A DNA stretch of 64,000 nt from an uncultured Paracoccaceae bacterium. GTDB taxonomy: Bacteria; Pseudomonadota; Alphaproteobacteria; Rhodobacterales; Rhodobacteraceae. The position numbers and the translations under genes are program-made. Position 1 is the stretch's first letter. Each line of letters begins with the position of its first letter. A model generated the notes under the pieces. That model made no database searches. It was given only the letters and a program-made list of their open reading frames with translations, and was not told the origin of the DNA. This document shows positions 1-8,068 of this stretch, in pieces. The stretch spans positions 434,001 through 498,000 of the forward strand of contig CANLPZ010000001.1 of assembly GCA_947493145.1 (NCBI GenBank), given 5' to 3'.

Positions 1-1001
1 AGAACCTAATCGACCCATTTGCCCGCGCAATCACATATCTGCGTTTGTCTGTGACGGACCGATGCGATTTCCGATGTGTCTATTGCATGTCGGAAAACAT
101 GAGCTTTTTGCCAAAGAAAGAATTGCTGACACTTGAGGAGCTGGACCGTCTGTGTTCGTCGTTCATCCAGTTGGGTGTCAAAAAACTGCGTATCACAGGT
201 GGTGAGCCTTTGGTTCGACGCGGTATCATGACGTTTTTCGAAGCCATGTCGCGCCATTTGGACAGTGGTGCATTGGATGAGCTGACGCTGACAACCAATG
301 GATCGCAATTGGAAAAATTTGCACCTCAATTGGCGGCCGCAGGTGTGAAACGAATAAATGTATCGCTGGATACCTTGGACGAGGCTAAGTTTGCGGAAAT
401 CACCCGCTGGGGTCGTTTACCGCAAGTATTGCGTGGGTTGGACGCAGCGCAATCCGCAGGTTTACGCGTAAAATTAAACACGGTGGCGTTAAAGGAATTC
501 AACGAAGACGAGCTTATCACGCTGACGCAATTTTGTGCCGACCGCGACATGGACCTGACGTTTATCGAAGTGATGCCCATGGGCGATATCGGCAATGAAA
601 ACCGTTTGGGTCAATATTGGTCGCTAAAAGATCTGCGCGCGGAATTGGAAAAAAACTATTCGGTCGTGGATTTAACCGAACGCACAGGCGGACCAGCACG
701 GTATTTGCGTTTGGAAGAAACCGGACAGAAAATCGGATTGATCACACCGTTGAGCCACAATTTTTGTGAAAGCTGCAATCGTGTGCGCATAACATGTACG
801 GGCGAAATTTACACTTGCTTGGGACAAGAGGGGAAATCGGATCTACGCCAACCGTTACGGGATTACCCCGAGGATGATCACGCATTAGAAGCCGCCATCC
901 GCGCCGCAATTGCGGGCAAGCCGAAAGGGCATGATTTCGATTATTCCCGCCAAGAGCTGGGTGGGCAAATGTCGCGCCACATGAGCCATACAGGCGGATA
1001 G
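1..1001 (+). CDS. moaA: GTP 3',8-cyclase MoaA (5' end outside window)
   Basis: Radical-SAM enzyme that starts molybdenum cofactor synthesis by converting GTP to 3',8-cyclo-GTP. The frame is open from base 3 to the edge, so the true start lies upstream and only the first few residues are missing. The SAM cluster cysteines are encoded at 63, 75 and 84 (CxxxCxxC, CDFRCVYC). The second cluster is seen as [11 protein letters not shown] near 765-800 followed by TCLG, and the protein ends in the conserved Gly-Gly. GGEP near 200 is the SAM-binding glycine motif. No other moa/mob gene is visible downstream. Assignment is secure from motifs in order. Confidence 0.96.
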   Translation, partial: NLIDPFARAITYLRLSVTDRCDFRCVYCMSENMSFLPKKELLTLEELDRLCSSFIQLGVKKLRITGGEPLVRRGIMTFFEAMSRHLDSGALDELTLTTNGSQLEKFAPQLAAAGVKRINVSLDTLDEAKFAEITRWGRLPQVLRGLDAAQSAGLRVKLNTVALKEFNEDELITLTQFCADRDMDLTFIEVMPMGDIGNENRLGQYWSLKDLRAELEKNYSVVDLTERTGGPARYLRLEETGQKIGLITPLSHNFCESCNRVRITCTGEIYTCLGQEGKSDLRQPLRDYPEDDHALEAAIRAAIAGKPKGHDFDYSRQELGGQMSRHMSHTGG

Positions 1002-1025
1002 CGCGACCTTTTCGTTTACGGCTAT

Positions 1026-1057
1026 CAGCAGTGGGGCATGCTGGCGCCCCCCTGCTG
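1026..1057. terminator. Hairpin between convergent moaA and MAPEG gene
   Basis: CAGCAG-t-GGGG pairs with CCCC-c-CTGCTG around a 10-nt loop, with one internal mismatch. It sits 25 bp after the moaA stop and just beyond the end of the minus-strand MAPEG gene. The T-tract is short, so this is a weak or bidirectional terminator by inference. Confidence 0.5.
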
Positions 1058-1065
1058 TTGTTCCA

Positions 1066-1461
1066 TCAGACTGCAAAAAACGTCAGGTAGACCAGACACG
1101 ATAGCAACAATGCGGCAGCCAAAAGGTTGGCGATATTGCCGACATAACGCAATGGATGTCCTGCATTGTCGATTTTCAAACCAAATGGATGCACCAAACG
1201 ACCGAGGATAAACAGCGCACCTGCGGGATAAAGATAAGCACCAGTGGCGCCCTTGAGTTCTGCCATCAACATCAAAACCAACAAAAACGTGCTCCATTCC
1301 GCGCAGTTGCCATGTTGGCGTACACGTTGAAGCAAATTCATGTCGCCATTGTCACCAATCGAAATGCCTTTGGTGCCGCGGTACATTGTGACCCGCATCC
1401 AAAGCACCAAATAAATAACAGCGGCGAATATTGTAAAAAGTGGCGTAATTTCCAAAACCAT
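1066..1461 (-). CDS. MAPEG family membrane protein
   Basis: 131-residue integral membrane protein with about four hydrophobic segments (near residues 5-22, 56-70, 76-90 and 108-130). The loop RVRQHGNCAEWSTFLL matches the family signature (R..H.N..E). MAPEG proteins are glutathione-dependent transferases/peroxidases acting on lipophilic substrates; the substrate here cannot be told. It starts at ATG 1461 and lies just downstream of, and on the same strand as, a glutathione S-transferase, which fits a glutathione-linked detoxification pair. Confidence 0.88.
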   Translation of the reverse strand: MVLEITPLFTIFAAVIYLVLWMRVTMYRGTKGISIGDNGDMNLLQRVRQHGNCAEWSTFLLVLMLMAELKGATGAYLYPAGALFILGRLVHPFGLKIDNAGHPLRYVGNIANLLAAALLLSCLVYLTFFAV

Positions 1462-1537
1462 CGGGATTTCCTTTCGTTTTCAAGCTCTGACATAGGTTAG
1501 ACGAACAGGGCTCGATGAAATCGACATGTTTTAGAAA

Positions 1538-2155
1538 TTATTTTCTTAGAAAGAATTCCGATGGTGCTTTCATCGCTGAAAGCCCACGCATCCGGTCAGA
1601 CCAATCCGCCATTTTTTCGGTGGGTTCCAAACCGGCCGCTGTAATCCACTGCCCGTACCCCCAAATTGCGCAATCACCGATGCCAGGCGTATCGCCATGG
1701 AAAAATGGGCGGTCCCCCAAAAGCGTTCCGAAATTTTGACGATCCACATCAAAGCGGGCTTTCAGCCACTCAATTGCCCCATCGGGAAACCCTTCGCCGT
1801 TGGGGCGGACAGCTTCTTTCAGCTGCGGGACGCACATGCCCAATCGGTTTGCTTCCCACATTAACAATTCGCGACCACGGCGCAGCCCCTCGTTCGTATC
1901 ACCGCCCAGAATGCCAAATCGATTGGCCAATTCCAACAGGATCGCGCCGGATTGAAAATAAGGCGTATCATCAATCATCAGCACCGGAACCTCACCCAGT
2001 GGGCTGACCGCAAGAAATTCGGCAGGGCGTGTTTCGCGCGCCGCCCAGATGTCGATCCAAACGGTTGTGTGATCCAAACCGGCAAGTGATAAGGCAAGCG
2101 CCACCTTGCAGGCGTGACCGGAATCTTGGTGGCCATAAAGAGTAAGGTTCGTCAT
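1538..2155 (-). CDS. Glutathione S-transferase family protein
   Basis: 205 residues, the usual length for a soluble GST. The N-terminal thioredoxin-fold half begins LYGHQDSGHACKVALALSLAG and carries PLGEVPVL (the cis-Pro loop) and the glutathione-contact segment FQSGAILLEL. The helical C-terminal half follows with GDTPGIGDCAIWG, the conserved Asp-containing folding motif. It is probably transcribed toward the MAPEG gene about 80 bp away. The substrate is unknown; the subclass resembles bacterial GstA/GstB-like proteins. Confidence 0.88.
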   Translation of the reverse strand: MTNLTLYGHQDSGHACKVALALSLAGLDHTTVWIDIWAARETRPAEFLAVSPLGEVPVLMIDDTPYFQSGAILLELANRFGILGGDTNEGLRRGRELLMWEANRLGMCVPQLKEAVRPNGEGFPDGAIEWLKARFDVDRQNFGTLLGDRPFFHGDTPGIGDCAIWGYGQWITAAGLEPTEKMADWSDRMRGLSAMKAPSEFFLRK

Positions 2156-2236
2156 TGGAAAATCCTTTGATAATTTCGCTCAGCTTAGAAAACACCCACG
2201 CACAGCACCAATGAAAATTCTAAATGGAACTCATTT

Positions 2237-3406
2237 TCAATTGTTCTTTAATGGCATGCGTTGTTCGACAAGCTCGGCCCACCAACTGCAACCCGCTGGG
2301 ATCGCCTCGTCATTAAAATTATATTCTGGATGGTGCACCGCAGCTGTGTCGCCATTGCCAACCAATATATAAGCACCGGGGCGTTCATTGAGCATAAAGG
2401 CGAAATCTTCGCCCCCCATCACCAATGGGGCCTCGTCGCACTGGCCCGTCACGATCCGCGCAACATCAGCGGCAAATTCGGTCTGTGCCTCTGCGTTGAC
2501 CATCACGGGGTACCCCCTGATGTAATCCAGATCGATTTGGCCGCCAAAAGTCGCGGCAATGCCATCACAGATTTCATGAATGCGATCTGCTGCCATGTTG
2601 CGCATGTCTTCGGACATTGTGCGAACGGTGCCTTTAATTTCAACATGTTCTGGAATGACGTTAAACGCTTTGCTTTCCGTTTCAAACGACGTCACGGACA
2701 CAACAATTTGGTCAACAGGGTCGGCGTTGCGGCTGACCACCGTTTGCAATGCGACAACCAAATGGCTTGCCATAACGGTGGTATCAACGGTCTCATTCGG
2801 CTTGGCGGCATGGCCTCCTTTGCCCGTCAGCTTGATGTTGAACAGATCCGTTGCCGCGAAGAATGGGCCCGACCGAATGGCAAATTTTCCCAAGGGTTGC
2901 CCAGGCCAGTTGTGCATGCCGTATACTTCTTGGATACCGAACCGATCCATCATTCCGTCCTCGCACATTTCGCGCCCACCGCCGCCGCCCTCTTCGGCGG
3001 GTTGGAAAATTACAACGGCGGTCCCATCAAAATTTCGCGTCTCGGCCAAATACTTTGCAGCCCCAAGCAACATGGACGTGTGTCCGTCATGACCACATGC
3101 GTGCATCGCGCCCTGCGTTTTGGACGCATAGTCCAAACCGGTTGCTTCGAAAATTGGCAGCGCATCCATATCCGCCCGCAGACCAATAACTTTACCAGCT
3201 GTATCAACGCGCCCTTTGATGACCCCCACAACACCCGTTCGCCCGATTCCAGTGACAACCTCATCACAGCCGAAGTCGCGCAATTTATCCGCAACGCTGG
3301 CAGAGGTCCGATGCGTTTCGAACAAGATCTCGGGATGTGCATGAAAATCATGACGCCATTCGGTAATTTCAGCGTGTAAATCGGCAAAACGGTTTTTAAT
3401 GGGCAT
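2237..3406 (-). CDS. M20 family metal-dependent amidohydrolase (hippurate hydrolase-like)
   Basis: Zinc/manganese amidohydrolase of the M20D group (hippurate hydrolase, IAA-amino acid hydrolase, N-acyl-amino acid deacylase). ATG 3406 (MPIKNRF) is preferred over an upstream in-frame ATG at 3487 because family homology starts there. Ligands are visible: HACGHDGH (residues 102-109), the EE pair at 138-139, MHNWPG with H164, and GGEDFAF plus HHPEYNFND near the C-terminus. At 389 residues it is a normal length. It is divergent from the DUF1684 gene across 219 bp. The physiological substrate cannot be read from sequence. Confidence 0.92.
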   Translation of the reverse strand: MPIKNRFADLHAEITEWRHDFHAHPEILFETHRTSASVADKLRDFGCDEVVTGIGRTGVVGVIKGRVDTAGKVIGLRADMDALPIFEATGLDYASKTQGAMHACGHDGHTSMLLGAAKYLAETRNFDGTAVVIFQPAEEGGGGGREMCEDGMMDRFGIQEVYGMHNWPGQPLGKFAIRSGPFFAATDLFNIKLTGKGGHAAKPNETVDTTVMASHLVVALQTVVSRNADPVDQIVVSVTSFETESKAFNVIPEHVEIKGTVRTMSEDMRNMAADRIHEICDGIAATFGGQIDLDYIRGYPVMVNAEAQTEFAADVARIVTGQCDEAPLVMGGEDFAFMLNERPGAYILVGNGDTAAVHHPEYNFNDEAIPAGCSWWAELVEQRMPLKNN

Positions 3407-3625
3407 GATGGCTCCGAGGTTGGTCGCATATGTTAGGAAACGTAGAATGCCTGCACGCGCAGCACAACTCGCTTTCGTGCGACACAACCATCGCGATTTA
3501 TATTTTGGTGAAATTCAAAGCCACTTAACAAGCGTTTGCAGAACGATTGAGCGTACGTTGACAGTCTTATATCTGATACTGCAGTTTGAATTTCGACATC
3601 AGAAAAATAAACGCGAGTAACCAAG

Positions 3626-4249
3626 ATGAATTACACAGGCCCGCAGGCATATGCGCTTGCCGATTGGCGACGCCAAATCAATGATCTGTACGCCGAAATT
3701 CGCGCAACCACTGATCCACAACAAGCGTGGTCGATGTGGTGTGAACGTCGCAACGCATTGTTTCGCACGCACCCAATGTCGCCCTTGCCCACAGAAAAAC
3801 GTGGCGCATTTGTTGGCAACCCTGTGTTCGGCTACGATCCCTCGTTTCGGTTTTCGGTCGGGCTCGCGACGGTCAGCGGCGACGAACAGCGATATAATTT
3901 GGGCGCTGATGGGGACATGCGGTGTCGCCCGATTGCAACGACCAGCGGGTTACAACCGACGCTTGGCGCCGAATTGACCGTCTACTGGATCACCGGTTAC
4001 GGCGGCGGAATGTTCATTCCGTTCAAAGACGCAACATCAGGAAACGACACCTACGGAGGCGGTCGGTATGTGGTCGATGCGATCAAGGGATCCGATCTTG
4101 GGCTGGATGCATCTGGGCGCCTGATTTTGGATTTCAATTTCGCGTACAACCCGTCCTGCGCGATCAGCGCGGATTACGTGTGCCCGCTTTCACCACCAGA
4201 AAACACATTGCCCACGCGTATTCATGCGGGGGAGAAAACGCCCACATAA
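3626..4249 (+). CDS. DUF1684 family protein
   Basis: 207-residue soluble protein. The family is recognised by YGGGRYV followed by LILDFNFAYNPSCAISADYVCP, the conserved C-terminal core with Asn-Pro-x-Cys-Ala, then LPTRIHAGEK. No signal peptide is visible. The biochemical role of DUF1684 is not established. It starts at ATG 3626 with no strong Shine-Dalgarno, and its stop abuts the terminator that serves the convergent pntB. Confidence 0.88.
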   Translation: MNYTGPQAYALADWRRQINDLYAEIRATTDPQQAWSMWCERRNALFRTHPMSPLPTEKRGAFVGNPVFGYDPSFRFSVGLATVSGDEQRYNLGADGDMRCRPIATTSGLQPTLGAELTVYWITGYGGGMFIPFKDATSGNDTYGGGRYVVDAIKGSDLGLDASGRLILDFNFAYNPSCAISADYVCPLSPPENTLPTRIHAGEKTPT

Positions 4250-4251
4250 AA

Positions 4252-4277
4252 AAAGCCCCGCGCGATGGCGGGGCTTT
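4252..4277 (-). terminator. Intrinsic terminator of pntAB
   Basis: Arms AAAGCCCCG and CGGGGCTTT (9 bp) around an 8-nt loop. Read on the minus strand the stem is followed by a run of seven T (plus-strand A-run 4248-4254), right after the pntB stop at 4298. On the plus strand the T-run is short, so it acts mainly for pntAB. Confidence 0.85.
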
Positions 4278-4297
4278 CCAAAGTTTTGCAATGTCTT

Positions 4298-5731
4298 TTA
4301 GTCGATCATTGGAAGCAGTTTGTCCAATGACGCCTTTGCATCCCCATAGAACATGCGTGTGTTGTCCTTAAAGAACAGAGGGTTTTCGATACCGGAATAT
4401 CCTGTCCCCTGCCCACGTTTGGATACGAACACTTGTTTCGCTTTCCAGCATTCCAGAACCGGCATACCCGCGATTGGGCTGTTCGGATCTTCTTGGGCCG
4501 CTGGGTTCACGATGTCATTCGACCCGATCACGATGGCCACGTCTGTGTCTGGGAAATCATCGTTGATTTCATCCATTTCCAACACGATGTCATAGGGAAC
4601 CTTGGCCTCAGCCAATAGCACGTTCATGTGACCCGGGAGACGACCAGCGACAGGGTGGATCGCAAAACGAACCTCCTTACCAGCGGCGCGCAATTTGCGG
4701 GTCAGTTCGGCGACCGCTTGCTGCGCTTGGGCCACCGCCATACCGTAACCTGGGATGATCACGACGCTGTCCGCGTCGTTCAACGCCGCTGCAACACCGT
4801 CTGCTTCGATTGCAATTTGTTCGCCTTCGACCGCCATTTGTTCCCCAGCTGGGCCACCAAAGCCACCCAAGATCACAGAAACAAAAGACCGGTTCATCGC
4901 CTTACACATGATGTAGGACAAGATCGCACCGGAAGAGCCCACAAGCGCACCAACCACAATCAATAGGTCGTTGCCCAATGAGAAACCAATCGCTGCTGCG
5001 GCCCAACCTGAATATGAGTTCAGCATTGAAACCACCACTGGCATATCCGCGCCACCAATGCCCATGATCAAATGGTAACCAATGAACAAGGCCGCCAATG
5101 TCATCAGGAACAGTGGGAAGAAGCCGCCAGAGTTCATGTACCAAATCAAAGTTAGAACAGACACGAGCGCCGCCGCGATGTTCAGCATGTGACCACCTGG
5201 AAGCTTTTCCGCCGCAGATGTCACGCGCCCAGACAATTTGCCATAGGCGATGACTGATCCGGTGAACGTGATCGCACCAATGAACACACCCAAGAACAAT
5301 TCAACCCGAAGGATGCTGATCTCAATCGGTGTTTTCTTTGCAAGCAGCGCGGCAAAGCCTTCTAGGCCTTTTTTCGCGCTTTCATCCATGCCCATGACGT
5401 TGCCCAGCTCGATATGGGCGTTAAAGCCCACAAAGACTGCCGCAAGGCCCACAAGCGCATGCATACCTGCAACCAATTCCGGCATTTGGGTCATTTCGAC
5501 CTTGGATGCCAATTGGTAGCCAATCACCCCGCCCCCTGCGATCAAGATGATCGACAAAAGCCACAGGCCAGATCCTGGTCCGATAAGCGTCGCTGCGACG
5601 GCCAAAGCCATGCCCACAATGCCATACCATACCGCGCGTTTTGCGCTTTCTTGTCCTGAAAGTCCGCCCAAAGACAGGATGAACAGAACCGCCGCAACTA
5701 CGTAAGCTGCTGTTGTAAAACCGAATTCCAT
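4298..5731 (-). CDS. pntB: NAD(P) transhydrogenase subunit beta
   Basis: Beta subunit of the proton-translocating transhydrogenase, which uses the proton gradient to reduce NADP+ with NADH in the inner membrane. It has 477 residues: an N-terminal block of about nine membrane helices (domain II) to roughly residue 270, then the soluble NADP(H)-binding domain III with [13 protein letters not shown] near 325 and the later [12 protein letters not shown] motif. It lies 12 bp downstream of pntA, so the pair is an operon ending at the hairpin at 4252-4277. Confidence 0.97.
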   Translation of the reverse strand: MEFGFTTAAYVVAAVLFILSLGGLSGQESAKRAVWYGIVGMALAVAATLIGPGSGLWLLSIILIAGGGVIGYQLASKVEMTQMPELVAGMHALVGLAAVFVGFNAHIELGNVMGMDESAKKGLEGFAALLAKKTPIEISILRVELFLGVFIGAITFTGSVIAYGKLSGRVTSAAEKLPGGHMLNIAAALVSVLTLIWYMNSGGFFPLFLMTLAALFIGYHLIMGIGGADMPVVVSMLNSYSGWAAAAIGFSLGNDLLIVVGALVGSSGAILSYIMCKAMNRSFVSVILGGFGGPAGEQMAVEGEQIAIEADGVAAALNDADSVVIIPGYGMAVAQAQQAVAELTRKLRAAGKEVRFAIHPVAGRLPGHMNVLLAEAKVPYDIVLEMDEINDDFPDTDVAIVIGSNDIVNPAAQEDPNSPIAGMPVLECWKAKQVFVSKRGQGTGYSGIENPLFFKDNTRMFYGDAKASLDKLLPMID

Positions 5732-5743
5732 TATTCTGCCCCT

Positions 5744-7315
5744 TTAAGACTTTTGGAACATGGCGAGCATGCGCCGTGTCACGAGGAAACCACCAAAGAT
5801 GTTAATCCCCGCCATGAAGACCGATAGCCCCGCCAGCAGGATAACAAGGAAGGACGTTGACCCGATTTGCATCAGTGCCCCCAAAATGATGATTGATGAG
5901 ATCGCGTTGGTCACCGCCATCAACGGTGTGTGCAAGCTGTGTGCAACACCCCAAATGACTTGGAAGCCCACGAAAACAGCCAAAACAAACACGATAAAGT
6001 GCTGCATAAAGCTGGCTGGAGCCACAGTACCAACCGCCAACAACAAGAATGCGCCAATGCCCAAAAGCATGACTTGGTTCTTTGTTTGTTGTTTGAACGC
6101 AGCCGCTTCTTGTGCCTTGATTTCCTCTGGCGTCAGTTCTTTGACTTCTGCCTTTGGCTGTGCGGCGATTGCCTGCACCTTTGGCGGTGGCGGTGGGAAC
6201 GTGATTTCCTTGTCAAAGGTCACGGTTGCACCGCGGATCACGTCATCTTCCATGTCGTGATTGATTTGACCGTCTTTTTCAGGGGTCAAATCTGTCATCA
6301 TGTGACGGATGTTTGTCGCATAAAGCGTAGACGCTTGCGACGCCATACGGCTTGGGAAATCGGTGTAGCCAACAATTGTAACACCGTTGTCTGTCACGAT
6401 TTTCTCGTCCATGACGGTCAGTTTACAGTTCCCGCCTTTTTCCGCGGCCAAATCCACAACAACAGAGCCAGGTTTCATGGCTTTCACCATGTCTTCTGTC
6501 CACAGCTCTGGCGCTTCGCGGTTCGGGATCAACGCCGTACAAATGACGATGTCGATATCTGGTGCCATTTCACGGAATTTCGCAAGCTGCGCCTCGCGGA
6601 ATTCAGGGCTGGATGGGGCGGCATAGCCACCTGTTGCAGCGCCGTCTTGTTGTTCCTCTTCAAAATCAAGGAACACAAATTCCGCACCCATGGATTCAAT
6701 TTGTTCAGCCACTTCTGGGCGCACGTCGAACGCATATGTAATCGCGCCAAGCGATGTCGCCGTCCCAACAGCCGCAAGACCCGCAACACCTGCACCGACA
6801 ACCAATACTTTGGCTGGTGGCACTTTACCCGCTGCGGTTACCTGTCCGGTGAAAAACCGGCCAAAGTTATTACCCGCCTCGATGACCGCACGATAACCGG
6901 CGATATTTGCCATGGACGACAACGCATCCATTTTCTGAGCGCGAGAGATACGTGGCACCATTTCCATGGCGATCACATTGGCACCCTTTTTTGCGGCCGC
7001 TTCCATACCGGCTTCATTGCCGCTAGGGTTAAAGAACGAAATAAGCGTCTGACCTTCGCGCAGGCGTTTCATTTCACCGTCATCAGGTTGACGGACTTTG
7101 GCAACGATGTCCGCAGCCTTCCACAAGGCTGCTGCGGTTTTCACCACCTCAACACCTGCGTCTTTATAGGCTTTGTCAGAAAAACCAGCAGCGTCGCCCG
7201 CTTTGGTTTCTATAACACAATCATAACCTAATTTTTGTAGTTGAATTGCACTGTCTGGGGTCATCGCAACACGCGCTTCTCCCTCAAACAGCTCCTTTGG
7301 TGCACCAATTTTCAA
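5744..7315 (-). CDS. pntA: NAD(P) transhydrogenase subunit alpha (TTG start)
   Basis: Alpha subunit, 523 residues in one polypeptide: NAD(H)-binding domain I (about 1-380, with KVLVVGAGVAGLAAVGTA near 170 and RPEVAEQIESMGAEF), a charged Pro-rich linker (about 375-410), then four membrane helices at 415-520. In several related bacteria domain I and the helices are on separate proteins; here they are fused. The first codon is TTG (plus-strand CAA at 7313-7315), preceded by GGGAG about 8 nt upstream; it encodes the family N-terminus MKIGAPKEL, so the start is well supported. Confidence 0.96.
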   Translation of the reverse strand: MKIGAPKELFEGEARVAMTPDSAIQLQKLGYDCVIETKAGDAAGFSDKAYKDAGVEVVKTAAALWKAADIVAKVRQPDDGEMKRLREGQTLISFFNPSGNEAGMEAAAKKGANVIAMEMVPRISRAQKMDALSSMANIAGYRAVIEAGNNFGRFFTGQVTAAGKVPPAKVLVVGAGVAGLAAVGTATSLGAITYAFDVRPEVAEQIESMGAEFVFLDFEEEQQDGAATGGYAAPSSPEFREAQLAKFREMAPDIDIVICTALIPNREAPELWTEDMVKAMKPGSVVVDLAAEKGGNCKLTVMDEKIVTDNGVTIVGYTDFPSRMASQASTLYATNIRHMMTDLTPEKDGQINHDMEDDVIRGATVTFDKEITFPPPPPKVQAIAAQPKAEVKELTPEEIKAQEAAAFKQQTKNQVMLLGIGAFLLLAVGTVAPASFMQHFIVFVLAVFVGFQVIWGVAHSLHTPLMAVTNAISSIIILGALMQIGSTSFLVILLAGLSVFMAGINIFGGFLVTRRMLAMFQKS

Positions 7316-7384
7316 ATCAGTATCTCCCTCAAAACAGACGCTTCGCGCCTAAACTGGGTCGTTATTGACAGGACCCGTCTAGCC

Positions 7385-7403
7385 TGCGCAACAATGTTGC
7401 GCA
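7385..7403. other. Hairpin in pntA leader region
   Basis: TGCGCAAC and GTTGCGCA (8 bp) around a 3-nt loop, 70 bp upstream of the pntA start, with an outer partial stem CCTGC/GCAGG. On the plus strand it is followed within 10 nt by seven T, so it could also terminate a plus-strand transcript, but no plus-strand gene precedes it. Function unknown. Confidence 0.45.
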
Positions 7404-7987
7404 AGCAGGTCATGTTTTTTTACGCAATTGCACCCTCAGCGCTTGGGAAAGCCATAAATTAGCAGGTATTTGTGCTGAATAATGATGGAAATGGAGAAAA
7501 TTGTTCAAGCACACACATATATCGCGCCTTAAAACCGGAACGGTTGTGACATCCGTACATAAAATACGAACCGTCATGATTCTGTTGCGCTAAAATTTCT
7601 TTGCATCAGAATCGGCAGAAACGCGTGAACCAGAATCAAATACCACTCAAATTTTGAAAAATCCGTTTCATTCAATCAAACAACGCACCTGCCACACTCG
7701 TTAACAAAACGTGTCGGTCACTCTGATTTTTTTTCGATACTATTTCAGGATTAGCAACAGTTTTACAAGATACACACGCATAACGTGTTTATCGCGCCCA
7801 AAATAAATGTTAAGCAAATTGAAAATTTTCACCTAAGTATCTGATTTAAATACACAAAAATCACAATCAAGCCCATCTTTTGTTAAGAGAACAAACACAA
7901 TTCCGCCTTATTTCGGGGATTGCGTCACAATTCGTCACAAACTTTCCCAAATCTATCATGTTTCGCCCCCAATTTTGCCGCGTGCCC

Positions 7988-8001
7988 CCCCTACGTAGGG
8001 G
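7988..8001. promoter_or_regulatory. 14-bp perfect palindrome upstream of RTX/Hint gene
   Basis: CCCCTACGTAGGGG is perfectly symmetric and lies 67 bp upstream of the RTX/Hint ATG. Symmetric sites with a TACGTA-like core are typical of dimeric helix-turn-helix regulators such as LuxR/NarL types. The role as an operator is inference from position and symmetry only. Confidence 0.45.
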
Positions 8002-8068
8002 ATGTGTCAGGAAATTGATGGGAAATCAGTGCATGCCTGATCAAGGGATTGAGTAGCGAGGACTGAAG

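Larger units (their letters stand above)
7316..8068. other. AT-rich intergenic region between divergent pntA and the RTX/Hint gene
   Basis: About 750 bp with no convincing open frame on either strand. It must hold the pntA promoter (left end) and the promoter of the RTX/Hint gene (right end). Visible structures are a hairpin at 7385-7403 and a 14-bp palindrome at 7988-8001, listed separately. The centre (7480-7960) is A/T-rich with scattered TCACAA and GTCACAA repeats. I could not pin a sigma-70 promoter with confidence. Confidence 0.6.

Noticed and set aside
2261-3379. Long open frame (over 370 codons) antisense to the M20 amidohydrolase
   Set aside because: The opposite strand encodes all family motifs in order; the antisense frame has none.
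5930-7231. Long open frame (over 400 codons) antisense to pntA
   Set aside because: It overlaps a highly conserved gene, is rich in Cys and His as expected for a shadow frame, and shows no domain.
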